Shown here: piece by piece, positions 17,649 to 25,898 of the stretch
Position numbering within the stretch: the first letter of the stretch is position 1
Layout of the letters: each line of letters opens with the position of its first letter
NCBI GenBank assembly: GCA_016713175.1
Contig: JADJPQ010000004.1
Span: 124,001 to 188,000 of the forward strand
Direction: 5' to 3'
From: Planctomycetota bacterium
GTDB taxonomy: Bacteria > Planctomycetota > UBA1135 > UBA2386
Length of the DNA stretch: 64,000 nucleotides
Notes under the pieces: generated by a model
Databases searched by the model: none
The model's input: only the letters and a program-made list of their open reading frames with translations
Told to the model about the DNA's origin: nothing
Made by a program: the position numbers and the translations under genes

Positions 17649-18736
17649 CAGAAACTCACCGCCTGCGCGTTGCTCCAGTTCGCCAGCCGCGTGTTCGGGT
17701 CCCACACGACGCCCTGGAACGCCAGGAAGTTGCCGATCATCGCCGTCGGGATCGTGCCGGGCAGCGCGATCGTCACTTCGGCGACGCCGTTCTGCAGTCG
17801 CGGCAGGCCGACGGTGATCACCTGGCCCGACGTGCCGATGTGGTTCGAGCCGATGATGCCCGGCTCCCATTGCGGCAGCGCGAAGCCGAGCGAGGCGCCG
17901 AGGAACGCGAACGCGAACGGCGTCAGGTTGTCGGTGAACCGCAGCATCAGGCCATCGCGGCGCGGCGCGCCGCCGACATCGGGGAACAGACCGTGGATGC
18001 CGAACGATGCCCCCGGTGCGCCGAGCCGATTGCTGGTCGGGTCGAGGCCACCCATGTGCAGATTGGGTGTCGTGACGAAAGGACCGCAGACATACGTCCA
18101 CGGCGTCCGGAACGGCGCGCCATTGGCCGGCACCGCCCAGGTCGGCCCGAGCACGCCGGCGCGGTGGTTCTCGCCGACGGTGGCGCCGGTGTTGGCCGAC
18201 AGCAAATCGGCACGGAACAGCGCGTGGCCATCGGTTGCGGGCCAGGCCGGGTTGGCGGGCAGACCGACGCCGAGATACCAGGTCTGCGACAGGATGGTGG
18301 TGAAGCCGCCCTGGATGTTGAAGCCGTCGTACATGATCCAGGTGCCGCGCGCAGGATTGGCCGACGGCGGCGTCGTCAGGCTGGCGACGCGGAACACCAG
18401 GCCGGCCGGCGTCGTGTCCGGCCCGCCGGTGCTGGCACCAATGCGGATGATCAGATCATACGTTTCGACCGTCGCCAGACGTTCGTCGGCCACCCAGTGG
18501 TAGACGCCGAATATGCGGTGGAAACCGAGCGCATCCCCGATGCCGCGGAACTGCTGGTCGTCGAACTCGACCAGCGCCTCGGCGGCCCGGCTCAGGTCGG
18601 GGCGACCGACGAAGGACGTACAGGTGAGGGCCTGGCGCTCGGGGTCCTGTGGGTAGAGAACAAAGGGATTGACCTGGGCCTGGGCCGTCGCGATCAGCGT
18701 GGCGACGACGAACAGGCCCTGCTTGGGCACTGGCAT
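17648..18736 (-). CDS. Secreted hypothetical protein, 362 residues
   Basis: An exported protein with signal peptide 'MPVPKQGLFVVATLIATAQA'. The mature part is beta-rich with few charges and one Cys near the N-terminus and one mid-protein ('TYVCGPFVT'). Motifs such as 'FHRIFGVYHWVADER', 'TWIMYDGFNIQGGF' and 'ALPQWEPGIIGSNHIG' suggest a jelly-roll or propeller-like fold but I cannot name a family. The last 60 residues ('TIALPGTIPTAMIGNFLAFQ') resemble the end of the shared C-terminal beta module. It heads a two-gene unit with the small secreted protein behind it. The start at 18736 places the signal peptide at the N-terminus. Confidence 0.65.
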   Translation of the reverse strand: MPVPKQGLFVVATLIATAQAQVNPFVLYPQDPERQALTCTSFVGRPDLSRAAEALVEFDDQQFRGIGDALGFHRIFGVYHWVADERLATVETYDLIIRIGASTGGPDTTPAGLVFRVASLTTPPSANPARGTWIMYDGFNIQGGFTTILSQTWYLGVGLPANPAWPATDGHALFRADLLSANTGATVGENHRAGVLGPTWAVPANGAPFRTPWTYVCGPFVTTPNLHMGGLDPTSNRLGAPGASFGIHGLFPDVGGAPRRDGLMLRFTDNLTPFAFAFLGASLGFALPQWEPGIIGSNHIGTSGQVITVGLPRLQNGVAEVTIALPGTIPTAMIGNFLAFQGVVWDPNTRLANWSNAQAVSF

Positions 18737-18867
18737 TGCATCGGAGTCGGAAGCGGGATGGAAAGGAGAGGCAGTGCTGCAATTGATGCGTCGCCAGGCG
18801 CCGCGACGGCCTTGGGCATCATTCCCAGGCGGGTTGCCGGCGCGGCGAGGGCCGGTGCTGCCGCGGA

Positions 18868-20586
18868 TCACCGCGGCGTGAGCACTGGCAGCGCGGTCTT
18901 CTTCAGGAACAGCACAGCAAAGCAGGTGTCATTGGCGCCGCCCCAGCCGCCATCGCCGCGCTGCTGGCCGAGGATCTGCATCGCGCCCTCGAAGTACCAG
19001 TCGCGGTCGCCGAGCAACGCGACCTGATTGAGTTCGCAGGTACGCTCGAGTCCGTACAGATAATAGTAGACCCAGTGGTTCCAGACGTTCGGCGGACCGG
19101 GATTGCGGCGCACGCTGAGGTTGTGTTCAAGCCACAGGAAACCGCCGCGCACGGCCTCGTCGATGTCGCGCAGCACGTTGGCGTTGCCCTTCTTCTTGTC
19201 GCGCAGGCCGGCGCTCGCCAGCGTCAGGCCGGTGATGCCGGCGCAGGTCATCGAGCCGGTGACATCGCCCGTCCCGACATATGCCCAGCCGCGCATCGGC
19301 ACCTTGCCGCCGGTGCGCGTCCGCGTGCCCTTGCCGCCGGCCGCGGCCTGCTTCGCCAGGTCCTGATGCGTGACCAGTTGCGGCGCGGCGGTCAGGTTGC
19401 CGGCGATCTTGCACTGCAGCCAGTGGTTGCCGGAGGCAGTCCACACCTGCGGCGAGATCTCGGCGCCACACAGCTGCGCGGCAAACAGACCCAGCAGTGC
19501 GTACTGGGTGTTGCTGTTGTCGAAGGTCGTCGACGGGCCGTAGTGCCAGCGGCGGATGTAGGCGGCATCGACGGTGCTGTCGATGTTGTCCATCAGGTCG
19601 GGCAGCCATTCGGCGAGCCGCGCCTTGTCACCCTCCGCGAGAACGCGCGGCATTGGCGCCTTCAGGCGGCCTTCGCGCAGATCCTGCCATTCGCCGGCCG
19701 GCGTGTACAGTGCTTCGGTGGCGAGGATCGCACAGGCCAGTTCGTAGGTGCCCTCGATGTTGCGCCGACGCAGTTCTTCGTAGCCCTTCTGCAGCAGTGG
19801 ATCGCGCACGTCCTCGCCGGCCTTGACCAGCGTCAACAGCATCAGCGCGAGTTCACCGGGCTGATGGTCGTGATAGACATCGTCGGGTTTGTGTGGATCG
19901 CGTTCGAGGAACCGTTCGAGTTCCTGGCGCACGGCCGCAGCGCCGGTGCGGATGCCCTCGGCAACGCGGGCGCGGAACTCGGCTTCCTTGCCGTCCAGCA
20001 GCCGTTCGAACGTCCAATGATCGCGGATCGTGAACGCGCCACCGCCCTCCTTGCGTTCGGACTTCAGTTCGATGGTGCCGTCGAACTCGGCGACCCTGCC
20101 GGCGGCCTTGTCGATCCGGCGGAAGCCGCGCAGCGAACCGCTGACCTTGGCGATGTGGTCGGGCCGGCGCGCGGCGACCTTGTCGGCCTTCGGCGCGCCG
20201 ATCGTGCCCGAGATCTCCTGTCGGCCGGTGGCGTCGATGGCGCCGTAGACGAGTTCGATCTTGACGTTGGCGAAGTGGTTTTCGTTGCTCGCCTCGACGG
20301 ACGACTTGCCGGCCTTGGCCAGCGACAGGTCGAGGGCCGCGACGGCGAACACCTCGCGCAGGTCGATCAGCGGCTCGGTGCTGCGTTGCGCGGCGTCGTC
20401 GAGTTCGCCGGCCAGCACGACTGCCGCCGGCGGTTCGCCGCCCCAGGGAGCGCCCGGTGGGTGTTCGCCGGGAGTGAGCGTCCGTTCGCGGCGATACAGG
20501 GCTGCCCCGTGAGGAGGCAGGTTCCAACGCAGATCCTGGGCCAGGCTCGCGGTGGCGAGCAGGAGGGCAACGGGCGTTCGGAGCAT
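18868..20586 (-). CDS. Secreted squalene-cyclase/prenyltransferase-like toroid protein
   Basis: A 572-residue exported protein; signal peptide 'MLRTPVALLLATASLAQ'. Residues about 60-200 are a beta-rich part. From about 210 to the end come helical repeats of the alpha/alpha-toroid type: 'ELALMLLTLVKAGEDVRDPL', 'GTYELACAILATEALY', 'NTQYALLGLFAAQLCGAEIS', 'GSMTCAGITGLTLASAGL', 'YYYLYGLERTCELNQVALLG' and 'GDGGWGGANDTCFAVLFLKK'. The last carries the Q/W-type motif (D-G-G-W) of squalene cyclases and prenyltransferase beta subunits. Such exported toroids are frequent in planctomycetes and are not known to be cyclases. It is divergent from the ECF sigma gene. Confidence 0.75.
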   Translation of the reverse strand: MLRTPVALLLATASLAQDLRWNLPPHGAALYRRERTLTPGEHPPGAPWGGEPPAAVVLAGELDDAAQRSTEPLIDLREVFAVAALDLSLAKAGKSSVEASNENHFANVKIELVYGAIDATGRQEISGTIGAPKADKVAARRPDHIAKVSGSLRGFRRIDKAAGRVAEFDGTIELKSERKEGGGAFTIRDHWTFERLLDGKEAEFRARVAEGIRTGAAAVRQELERFLERDPHKPDDVYHDHQPGELALMLLTLVKAGEDVRDPLLQKGYEELRRRNIEGTYELACAILATEALYTPAGEWQDLREGRLKAPMPRVLAEGDKARLAEWLPDLMDNIDSTVDAAYIRRWHYGPSTTFDNSNTQYALLGLFAAQLCGAEISPQVWTASGNHWLQCKIAGNLTAAPQLVTHQDLAKQAAAGGKGTRTRTGGKVPMRGWAYVGTGDVTGSMTCAGITGLTLASAGLRDKKKGNANVLRDIDEAVRGGFLWLEHNLSVRRNPGPPNVWNHWVYYYLYGLERTCELNQVALLGDRDWYFEGAMQILGQQRGDGGWGGANDTCFAVLFLKKTALPVLTPR

Positions 20587-20701
20587 TGGCTCGCGGGCTG
20601 GGTCGAGGGGCGGACTCAGCATAGTCGAGGATGCGACCGCCTGGAATCCGGGAACTCCGCCCGCAAACGAACCGCCGCGGCGATGCTGGCTTCATCCCAT
20701 C

Positions 20702-21262
20702 GTGAACGTCGACCCGGCGCCAACCACCCACCCGCGACTGCGACCGTCACCACCGGCCGCGGCATCGGCGCCACCGGTCGATTTCCGCACGGTCTACACG
20801 ACGCTGTACCAGCCCGTCGCCAACTACCTGTTGCGCCGGACCGGTGACGCCCACGCCACCGAGGACCTGCTCGCCGACGTGTTCCTGTCGGTGTTCCGCG
20901 CCCTGCCGGCCTATCGCGACCGCGGGCTGCCGATCCGCCACTGGGTGTTCAAGATCGCCAACCGGATGGCGACCCGGTGGCTGCGCCGCCGTCACGCCGA
21001 ACATCGCTTGCTGGCGATGCGCGCCGACGTCGCCGACCTGGTCGCCCGGCCGGCCGACACCGGCCTCGAGGCGCGGGAGACCGCGCGGGCGCTGCTGGCG
21101 ACGATGCCGATCGCCTTGCAGGAGGTCGCGGCGTTGCACTGGCTCGGTGAATGTCCACTCGCCGAGGTCGCGGCGGTGGTCGGTGTTCCGGTCGGCACCG
21201 TCAAGTCGCGGCTGGCCAGAGCCCGCGAACTGCTGCGCGAACGGATGGAGCATCGGCAATGA
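20702..21262 (+). CDS. ECF-type RNA polymerase sigma factor
   Basis: A 186-residue sigma-70 family factor. Region 2: 'FRTVYTTLYQPVANYLLRRT', 'TEDLLADVFLSVFRALPAYR' and 'PIRHWVFKIANRMATRWLRR'. Region 4: 'LPIALQEVAALHWLGE'-like, then 'PLAEVAAVVGVPVGTVKSRL'. The start is a GTG at 20702. Its stop overlaps the ATG of the next gene (ATGA), and four genes follow each other closely on this strand, so it probably controls its own operon, which includes the thioredoxin-like selenoprotein. Confidence 0.9.
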   Translation: MNVDPAPTTHPRLRPSPPAAASAPPVDFRTVYTTLYQPVANYLLRRTGDAHATEDLLADVFLSVFRALPAYRDRGLPIRHWVFKIANRMATRWLRRRHAEHRLLAMRADVADLVARPADTGLEARETARALLATMPIALQEVAALHWLGECPLAEVAAVVGVPVGTVKSRLARARELLRERMEHRQ

Positions 21263-21888
21263 ACGAACGCGATCCCTTGGCCGACCTGCTCGGCCGCTTG
21301 CGCACCGAGACCTGGCAACGGGAAGGCCATGCCGAAGGCTTGCTGGCCGCCGTTGCCGCGGCGCCCGTGCGGCGCAGCCGCGCACGTTCGCTGCTGGCGC
21401 TCGCCGCCGGCGGGACTCTCGTGCTGTCGACGCTGGCGGCGACCGGCGGCTGGCGCGTCGCGATGCGCTGGTTCGGGTTCGAGGTCGTCGAGGTGCAACG
21501 CGGTGCCGACGGCTCGGTGACCCGCATCCGGTTGCAGGACGCCGACGCCGCCCTCGACATGGAGCCGATGCGGCCAGACCACGAGTTCGCCGATCCGCCG
21601 GTGTTCTCGTACCCACGTCACGGCGGTGGCGAAGTGCAGCTGCGCATCATCCGTCCCGGCGACACGCACCTGTGTCCGACGTTCCGCGCGATCGGCACCA
21701 CCGATGTCGGCGGCGAACTGACGGTCGAAGCGGTGCCCTCGCCGTATGCCGCGATCGCGGTTCATGACGATCGGCTGGAGTTGTTGCTGACGCACGGCAG
21801 TGCAGTACGGTCGCTGCCCAGGATCGGCGAAGCGGGCGGTGTGCCGCGCTATGGCGACGGCCGCGTGTTGGTGGAATTGGTGCCCTGA
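21259..21888 (+). CDS. Single-span membrane protein, possible anti-sigma factor
   Basis: A 209-residue protein directly coupled to the ECF sigma gene by a four-base overlap. N-terminal helix 'LADLLGRLRTETWQREGHAE', a span around residues 44-62 ('LLALAAGGTLVLSTLAAT'), then an exported beta-rich domain ('VEVQRGADGSVTRIRLQDAD'). Position and topology are those of an anti-sigma factor, but the N-terminal domain lacks the zinc-binding H-x3-C-x2-C motif, so the role is inferred from context only. No family recognised. Confidence 0.6.
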   Translation: MNERDPLADLLGRLRTETWQREGHAEGLLAAVAAAPVRRSRARSLLALAAGGTLVLSTLAATGGWRVAMRWFGFEVVEVQRGADGSVTRIRLQDADAALDMEPMRPDHEFADPPVFSYPRHGGGEVQLRIIRPGDTHLCPTFRAIGTTDVGGELTVEAVPSPYAAIAVHDDRLELLLTHGSAVRSLPRIGEAGGVPRYGDGRVLVELVP

Positions 21889-21916
21889 ACGGCAAGGATT
21901 ACCAAGGAGCAAGGCG

Positions 21917-23167
21917 ATGCAACAGCGTGCGTGGTGGTCGTATGTACTTGCCTGCGTTCCGGTCCTGGGTCATGGCCAGGCGCAGATCGAGGTCGAGATC
22001 CAGCAAATGCCTAAGGCACAAGTGCCCGCGGCCCAGGCCGGGCGCCACGAGCGCGGCGGCGATCTCGACAAGATCGAATGGCTGCGGCCGTTCGGCGCGG
22101 CGCAGCAACGCGCGCGCGAACGGAAGCGCCTGCTGCTGGTCAAGCCGATCCTCGGCGGCAGCAACGCCGCCGATCCGAGCGGCGTGCCGTGCGGCGGCAA
22201 GAACGACTGCGAAGGGTCCTGGTGAGTCGTCGCCGAAGTGCTCCGGTCCGGAGCCTATGCCGACGAAGTGCTCGTCAATCTGGTACAGCGTCGGTTCGTT
22301 GCCCACATGTATGACGTCGCGCCGCCCGGCGAGAATGCCGGCGATGCTTCGGCATACGACGCCGATGCCGTCGCCGCGATCGGAGTTCTCGATGAGCGCA
22401 GCGCGGCGCGCGGTGGCGGCGGTTCCGAGGACGTGAACGGGCGCGTGCGCGCCGATGCCTATCCGACCGCGCTGTTCGTCACGCCCGAAGGCAAGGAACT
22501 CGGCGACGGCGTCTGGGGCATCCTGCCGCCGGAGCAGCTGCTGGCGCGGATCCGCGAGGTGATGGCGCAATGGCCGGAGTGGTTTGCCCCGACGCCGGAG
22601 GAAACCGCGATCGTCGCGGCTGCCGATGCGCATCCCGAGGATCCGGCGGCGCAGCTGGCGGCCGCGCGGCTGCACTGGGAACTGGCGGAGTTCGAGGCCA
22701 CCGTGACGCGCGCAACCGCCGGCTTGCCAACCGCGCCGGCCGGAGCAGTGGCGGCCGAGCTGGACTACCTGGCCGGTCGGGCGCTGACCTGCCTGGGTCG
22801 TGACGCCGAGGCCCGGGCCGCGCTCGAGCGCGCCAGCAGTGTCGCGAGCGGGGAGCTGGCCGCCGCCGTCACCGTGGCGCTGGCGCGACTGGACCTGCGC
22901 GCGCGCGCGGACGATGCGGCCCTCGAACGGTTGTTGCCGCTGACGACCTGTCAAGTGCCCGGCAAATGGACCGGAACGGCGATGTATTTCGCCGGGTTGG
23001 CGCATTGGCGAAAGCGCGAGCCGGAGGCGGCGAAAGCGCTGTGGCGGCGGCATCGCACCGAATTGCCGTTCGACCGGCTGGCGCGCCGTTCGGCGGCGTC
23101 GCTCGGGCTCGAAGAAGCCGAGGCCTTCCGCAATCAGGAACTGTTCGAACGCAAGGGCTGGTGGTGA
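21917..23167 (+). CDS. Thioredoxin-like selenoprotein with in-frame UGA (Sec103), TPR-like C-terminus
   Basis: One 416-residue frame is read if the TGA at 22223-22225 is decoded as selenocysteine. The start ATG at 21917 has a strong Shine-Dalgarno (AAGGAG, seven bases upstream) and begins a signal peptide ('MQQRAWWSYVLACVPVLGHG'). The thioredoxin-like domain covers about 55-200: 'RKRLLLVKPILGG', then 'NDCEGSWU' with Sec103 where thioredoxins have the first Cys of W-C-x-x-C, and the cis-Pro loop 'YPTALFVTPEGKEL'. C92 and C98 could be the resolving thiols. Helical repeats follow (235-416). A hairpin right after the TGA looks like a bacterial SECIS (see the separate entry). Without recoding the protein would end just at its active site. 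It is the third gene of the ECF operon. Confidence 0.82.
22226..22266 (+). promoter_or_regulatory. SECIS-like hairpin of the thioredoxin-like selenoprotein
   Basis: Directly after the in-frame TGA (22223-22225). Lower stem TCGTCG (22227-22232) with CGACGA (22261-22266), an internal loop, upper stem GCTCC (22240-22244) with GGAGC (22250-22254), apical loop GGTCC. The distance from TGA to apical loop is 19 bases and the loop begins with G, as in bacterial SECIS elements bound by SelB. Its codons also belong to the reading frame. Confidence 0.75.
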
Positions 23168-23169
23168 AC

Positions 23170-24960
23170 ATGAGAATCGCATCATTCTGGCTGTTCTGCT
23201 CGACGTCCTGGCTGTTGGCGCAGGCGCCGAGGCTTTGCGGTGTGGTGATCGATCCTGCTGGCAAGCCGCTGCCGGGTGCGCATGTTCGCGTGGTGCCGTG
23301 GGTCGAGCCGGGCGTGGACCCCGCGGCGACGGTCGACGCCCAGGCCGACGCCGCCGGCCGCTTCTCGGTGTCTCTGGGTTCGGCGACCGGCGCGTCGGTG
23401 TGGGCGTGGTCGGCCCGACTGGCGTCGCCGATCGCCGAGGCGGTGCCGCACATGGCGGAGTTGACGTTGGCGCTGGAGCCGATCGGCGCCGAACGTCTGA
23501 CGATCGGCGGGCTCGCGGCGTGGCGCGACGAAGGGCCGCTGCGGGCGCGGCTGCTCGTTCCCGGGCATGGGCCCTGGACGCCGTTGCTGCCGGTCGACGG
23601 GCAGGGCATCGCGGCGCTGCCGCCGTGTCCGCCGGGGGATCTGTTCGTCGAGTTGTCGACCTCGCGCTCAGAGTTGCTGGCGCGGCTTCCCGTGGCACGC
23701 GGTGAAGGTGGCGCCACCGCGGAACTGCTGCCGCCGGTGCCGGTGTCGATCGTGGTGACCGACCCCGAGGGCCTGCCGTTGGCCGGGGCGGTCGTGCGGC
23801 ACCGCGCCGCGGCGGCGATGCGACTGCGCCACGATGCGTTTCCGGTCCGGTCGAGCGCGATCTGGCGGCAAGTCGGCAAGAGCGATGCAGAGGGGCGCGT
23901 CGTGGCCCGGGTGCCGTTGCCGTGCGATCCGAGCAAGCAGCCGGACGATGCGCGGCTCGAGTGCGAGTTCGCGGTGGCGCTGACCGATCACGCGCTCGGC
24001 TGGGCCGGGTTCTCCGGGGGTGTGTTCTCCGATGCTGGGGCCACGGGTCTCGACGATGGCGCGCTGACCGTGGTGCTGCGGCCCATGGAGCCGTCGACCG
24101 TGCGCGTTCTGCGCGACGGCAAGCCGGTGGTCGGGCAGCAGGTGCTGCTGCTGCCACGCTCGTTCACGATGGACATGGCTGGCGGTGGGTTCAGTTTCCG
24201 GACTGCCACCTGGCCGGTGCAGGCGACCACGAGCGCCGACGGCATCGCGACGTTCCCGGAGCTGCCGTGGGAGGCTGCCGGATCGCGCCTGGCGTTGCTT
24301 TGGGCCGACACCACCGTGCCCGGGTTCCTGCCGGTCCCGACTGGAACGCTGCCGGAGGTCGATCTGGCGCAGGCAAGCCAGGTGGTCGTGCGCGTGCTGG
24401 CCGCGGACGGCAAGCCGGCCGCGGGTGTCCGGGGCCATGGGCAGCCGTACGCCAACGATGTTTCGATCGATCCGACCGGGTTCGAGCCGCGCTTTGCCAC
24501 CGACGGCAACGGCAGCGCGCACTTGCGGCTCGCGGATGGCCAATGGTGGCTGTGGGTCACCGATGGCGAACAGTTCGCGCACGCGATGATCCGGACCGAC
24601 GAGGTGAAGGCTGCGGTCGAACTGCGGTTGCAGCCGCTGGCGCGCTGGTCGGTGCTGGTGACGACCGAGGACGGCAAGCCGGCTGCCGGGGCGCGGTTCG
24701 ACCTGGACGGTGGTTGGTGGATCGATGGCACCCCGATCCCGCCCGAAGACGAACTGCGGCCGATGCAGTTTGCCGGGAACCACGACTTCCAGCTGGTACA
24801 GTGCGGGCGAGCGGGCCGCGACGGTCGGATGGTGCTGCGTTACCTGCCGCCGGTGGCCATGCATACCGTGGGGTTCGTGACGCTCGGGGCGCTGCGTTCG
24901 GAGAAGCTGGTCCTCGATCCGGCGCGGTTGCCGGCGACGGTGGTGGTCCGCACGCCCTGA
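23170..24960 (+). CDS. Secreted protein with carboxypeptidase-regulatory-like (Ig-like) repeats
   Basis: A 596-residue exported protein with signal peptide 'MRIASFWLFCSTSWLLAQ'. It carries several beta-sandwich units of the carboxypeptidase-regulatory type: 'LCGVVIDPAGKPLPGAHVRV' (residues about 20-90), 'SIVVTDPEGLPLAGAVVRHR', 'VVVRVLAADGKPAAGVRGHG' and 'SVLVTTEDGKPAAGARFDLD', each with the typical D-x-x-G-x-P-x-x-G-A-x-V pattern. Such domains are usually structural and occur in surface proteins. It starts two bases after the selenoprotein stop, so it belongs to the same operon. A possible role is that the selenoprotein helps its folding outside the cytoplasm; this is an inference. Confidence 0.8.
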   Translation: MRIASFWLFCSTSWLLAQAPRLCGVVIDPAGKPLPGAHVRVVPWVEPGVDPAATVDAQADAAGRFSVSLGSATGASVWAWSARLASPIAEAVPHMAELTLALEPIGAERLTIGGLAAWRDEGPLRARLLVPGHGPWTPLLPVDGQGIAALPPCPPGDLFVELSTSRSELLARLPVARGEGGATAELLPPVPVSIVVTDPEGLPLAGAVVRHRAAAAMRLRHDAFPVRSSAIWRQVGKSDAEGRVVARVPLPCDPSKQPDDARLECEFAVALTDHALGWAGFSGGVFSDAGATGLDDGALTVVLRPMEPSTVRVLRDGKPVVGQQVLLLPRSFTMDMAGGGFSFRTATWPVQATTSADGIATFPELPWEAAGSRLALLWADTTVPGFLPVPTGTLPEVDLAQASQVVVRVLAADGKPAAGVRGHGQPYANDVSIDPTGFEPRFATDGNGSAHLRLADGQWWLWVTDGEQFAHAMIRTDEVKAAVELRLQPLARWSVLVTTEDGKPAAGARFDLDGGWWIDGTPIPPEDELRPMQFAGNHDFQLVQCGRAGRDGRMVLRYLPPVAMHTVGFVTLGALRSEKLVLDPARLPATVVVRTP

Positions 24961-25047
24961 CTGGTTCCGGTCGGCGGCTTTCGCGCGCCACACTCTTGCG
25001 CGGCGGCGAGGGGCTTCGATGATCGGCGGCCCCTCGTTCGCCCCTGC

Positions 25048-25884
25048 ATGAAGAAGACTGCCCGCAAGTCCGCTCCTCCCGCCCGCAAGCGTCCGGCCAG
25101 CGCCAAGCCCACGATCGGCAAGAACGCGCGGTCGACGTCGCTGCTCGGCAAGGTGGCGTTGGTCACCGGCAGCAGCAAGGGACTCGGCAAGGCGATGGCG
25201 TTCGCGCTCGGCCAGGCCGGCGCGGTCGTGGCGCTGAACTACGCCAACAACAAGGCCGACGCCGGGAAGACGCTCGCCGAGTTCCGGGCCGCCGGCCTGC
25301 AGGGCGGTCTGTTCTGCGGCGATGTCTCGGACCAGGACAGCGTCGAGCGGCTGGTGGCCGACGTGAAGCGGCAGCTCGGGCCGATCGACATCCTGGTCGT
25401 CAACGCGACGCCGGCGCAGCCGCAGAAGCCGATCGAACTGTACGACTGGGCGTTCCATCAGCAGATGCTCGACTTCTTCGTCAAGTCGCCGTTCCTGCTG
25501 ACGCGCGCGGTGCTGCCGCACATGAAGCAGCAGCGCTGGGGCCGGATCGTCAACATCGGCAGCGAGGTGTTCCGTCGCGGCGTGCCGAACTTCAGCGCCT
25601 ACGTGGCCGCCAAGGGCGCGCAGACCGGATGGACGCGCAGCATGGCCAACGAACTGGCGCCCTGGCAGATCACCGTCAACATCGTGTCGCCGGGCTGGAT
25701 CCCGGTGGAACGGCATGCCAACGACCCGCAGGAGCAGAAGGATGCCTATCTGGCGCTGATCCCGATGCGGCGGTGGGGCGTGCCGACGGATGTCGGTGGA
25801 GTCGTTGCGTTCCTGGCCAGCGACGCGGCGTCGTTCATCACCGGCCAGGACATCGCCGTCAACGGCGGCATGACCGTGACGTGA
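25048..25884 (+). CDS. Short-chain dehydrogenase/reductase
   Basis: A 278-residue classical SDR with a basic 25-residue N-terminal tail ('MKKTARKSAPPARKRPASAK'). Cofactor motif 'ALVTGSSKGLGKAMA' (T-G-x3-G-x-G), acidic or neutral strand 'VALNYANNKAD', 'NA' motif as 'ILVVNATP', catalytic Ser in 'IVNIGSEVF' and Y-x-x-x-K in 'SAYVAAKGAQ', and 'NIVSPGWIPVERHAN'. The C-terminal 'ITGQDIAVNGGMTV' is standard. It lies 14 bases before the sugar-binding lipoprotein gene of the ABC importer, suggesting that it oxidises or reduces the imported sugar or a derivative. Confidence 0.9.
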   Translation: MKKTARKSAPPARKRPASAKPTIGKNARSTSLLGKVALVTGSSKGLGKAMAFALGQAGAVVALNYANNKADAGKTLAEFRAAGLQGGLFCGDVSDQDSVERLVADVKRQLGPIDILVVNATPAQPQKPIELYDWAFHQQMLDFFVKSPFLLTRAVLPHMKQQRWGRIVNIGSEVFRRGVPNFSAYVAAKGAQTGWTRSMANELAPWQITVNIVSPGWIPVERHANDPQEQKDAYLALIPMRRWGVPTDVGGVVAFLASDAASFITGQDIAVNGGMTVT

Positions 25885-25898
25885 TCCGGAGATCGAAC

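Noticed and set aside
22238..23167. Separate gene starting after the TGA in the thioredoxin-like gene
   Set aside because: It would begin in the middle of the thioredoxin fold without ribosome binding site and without signal peptide, while the upstream frame has both.
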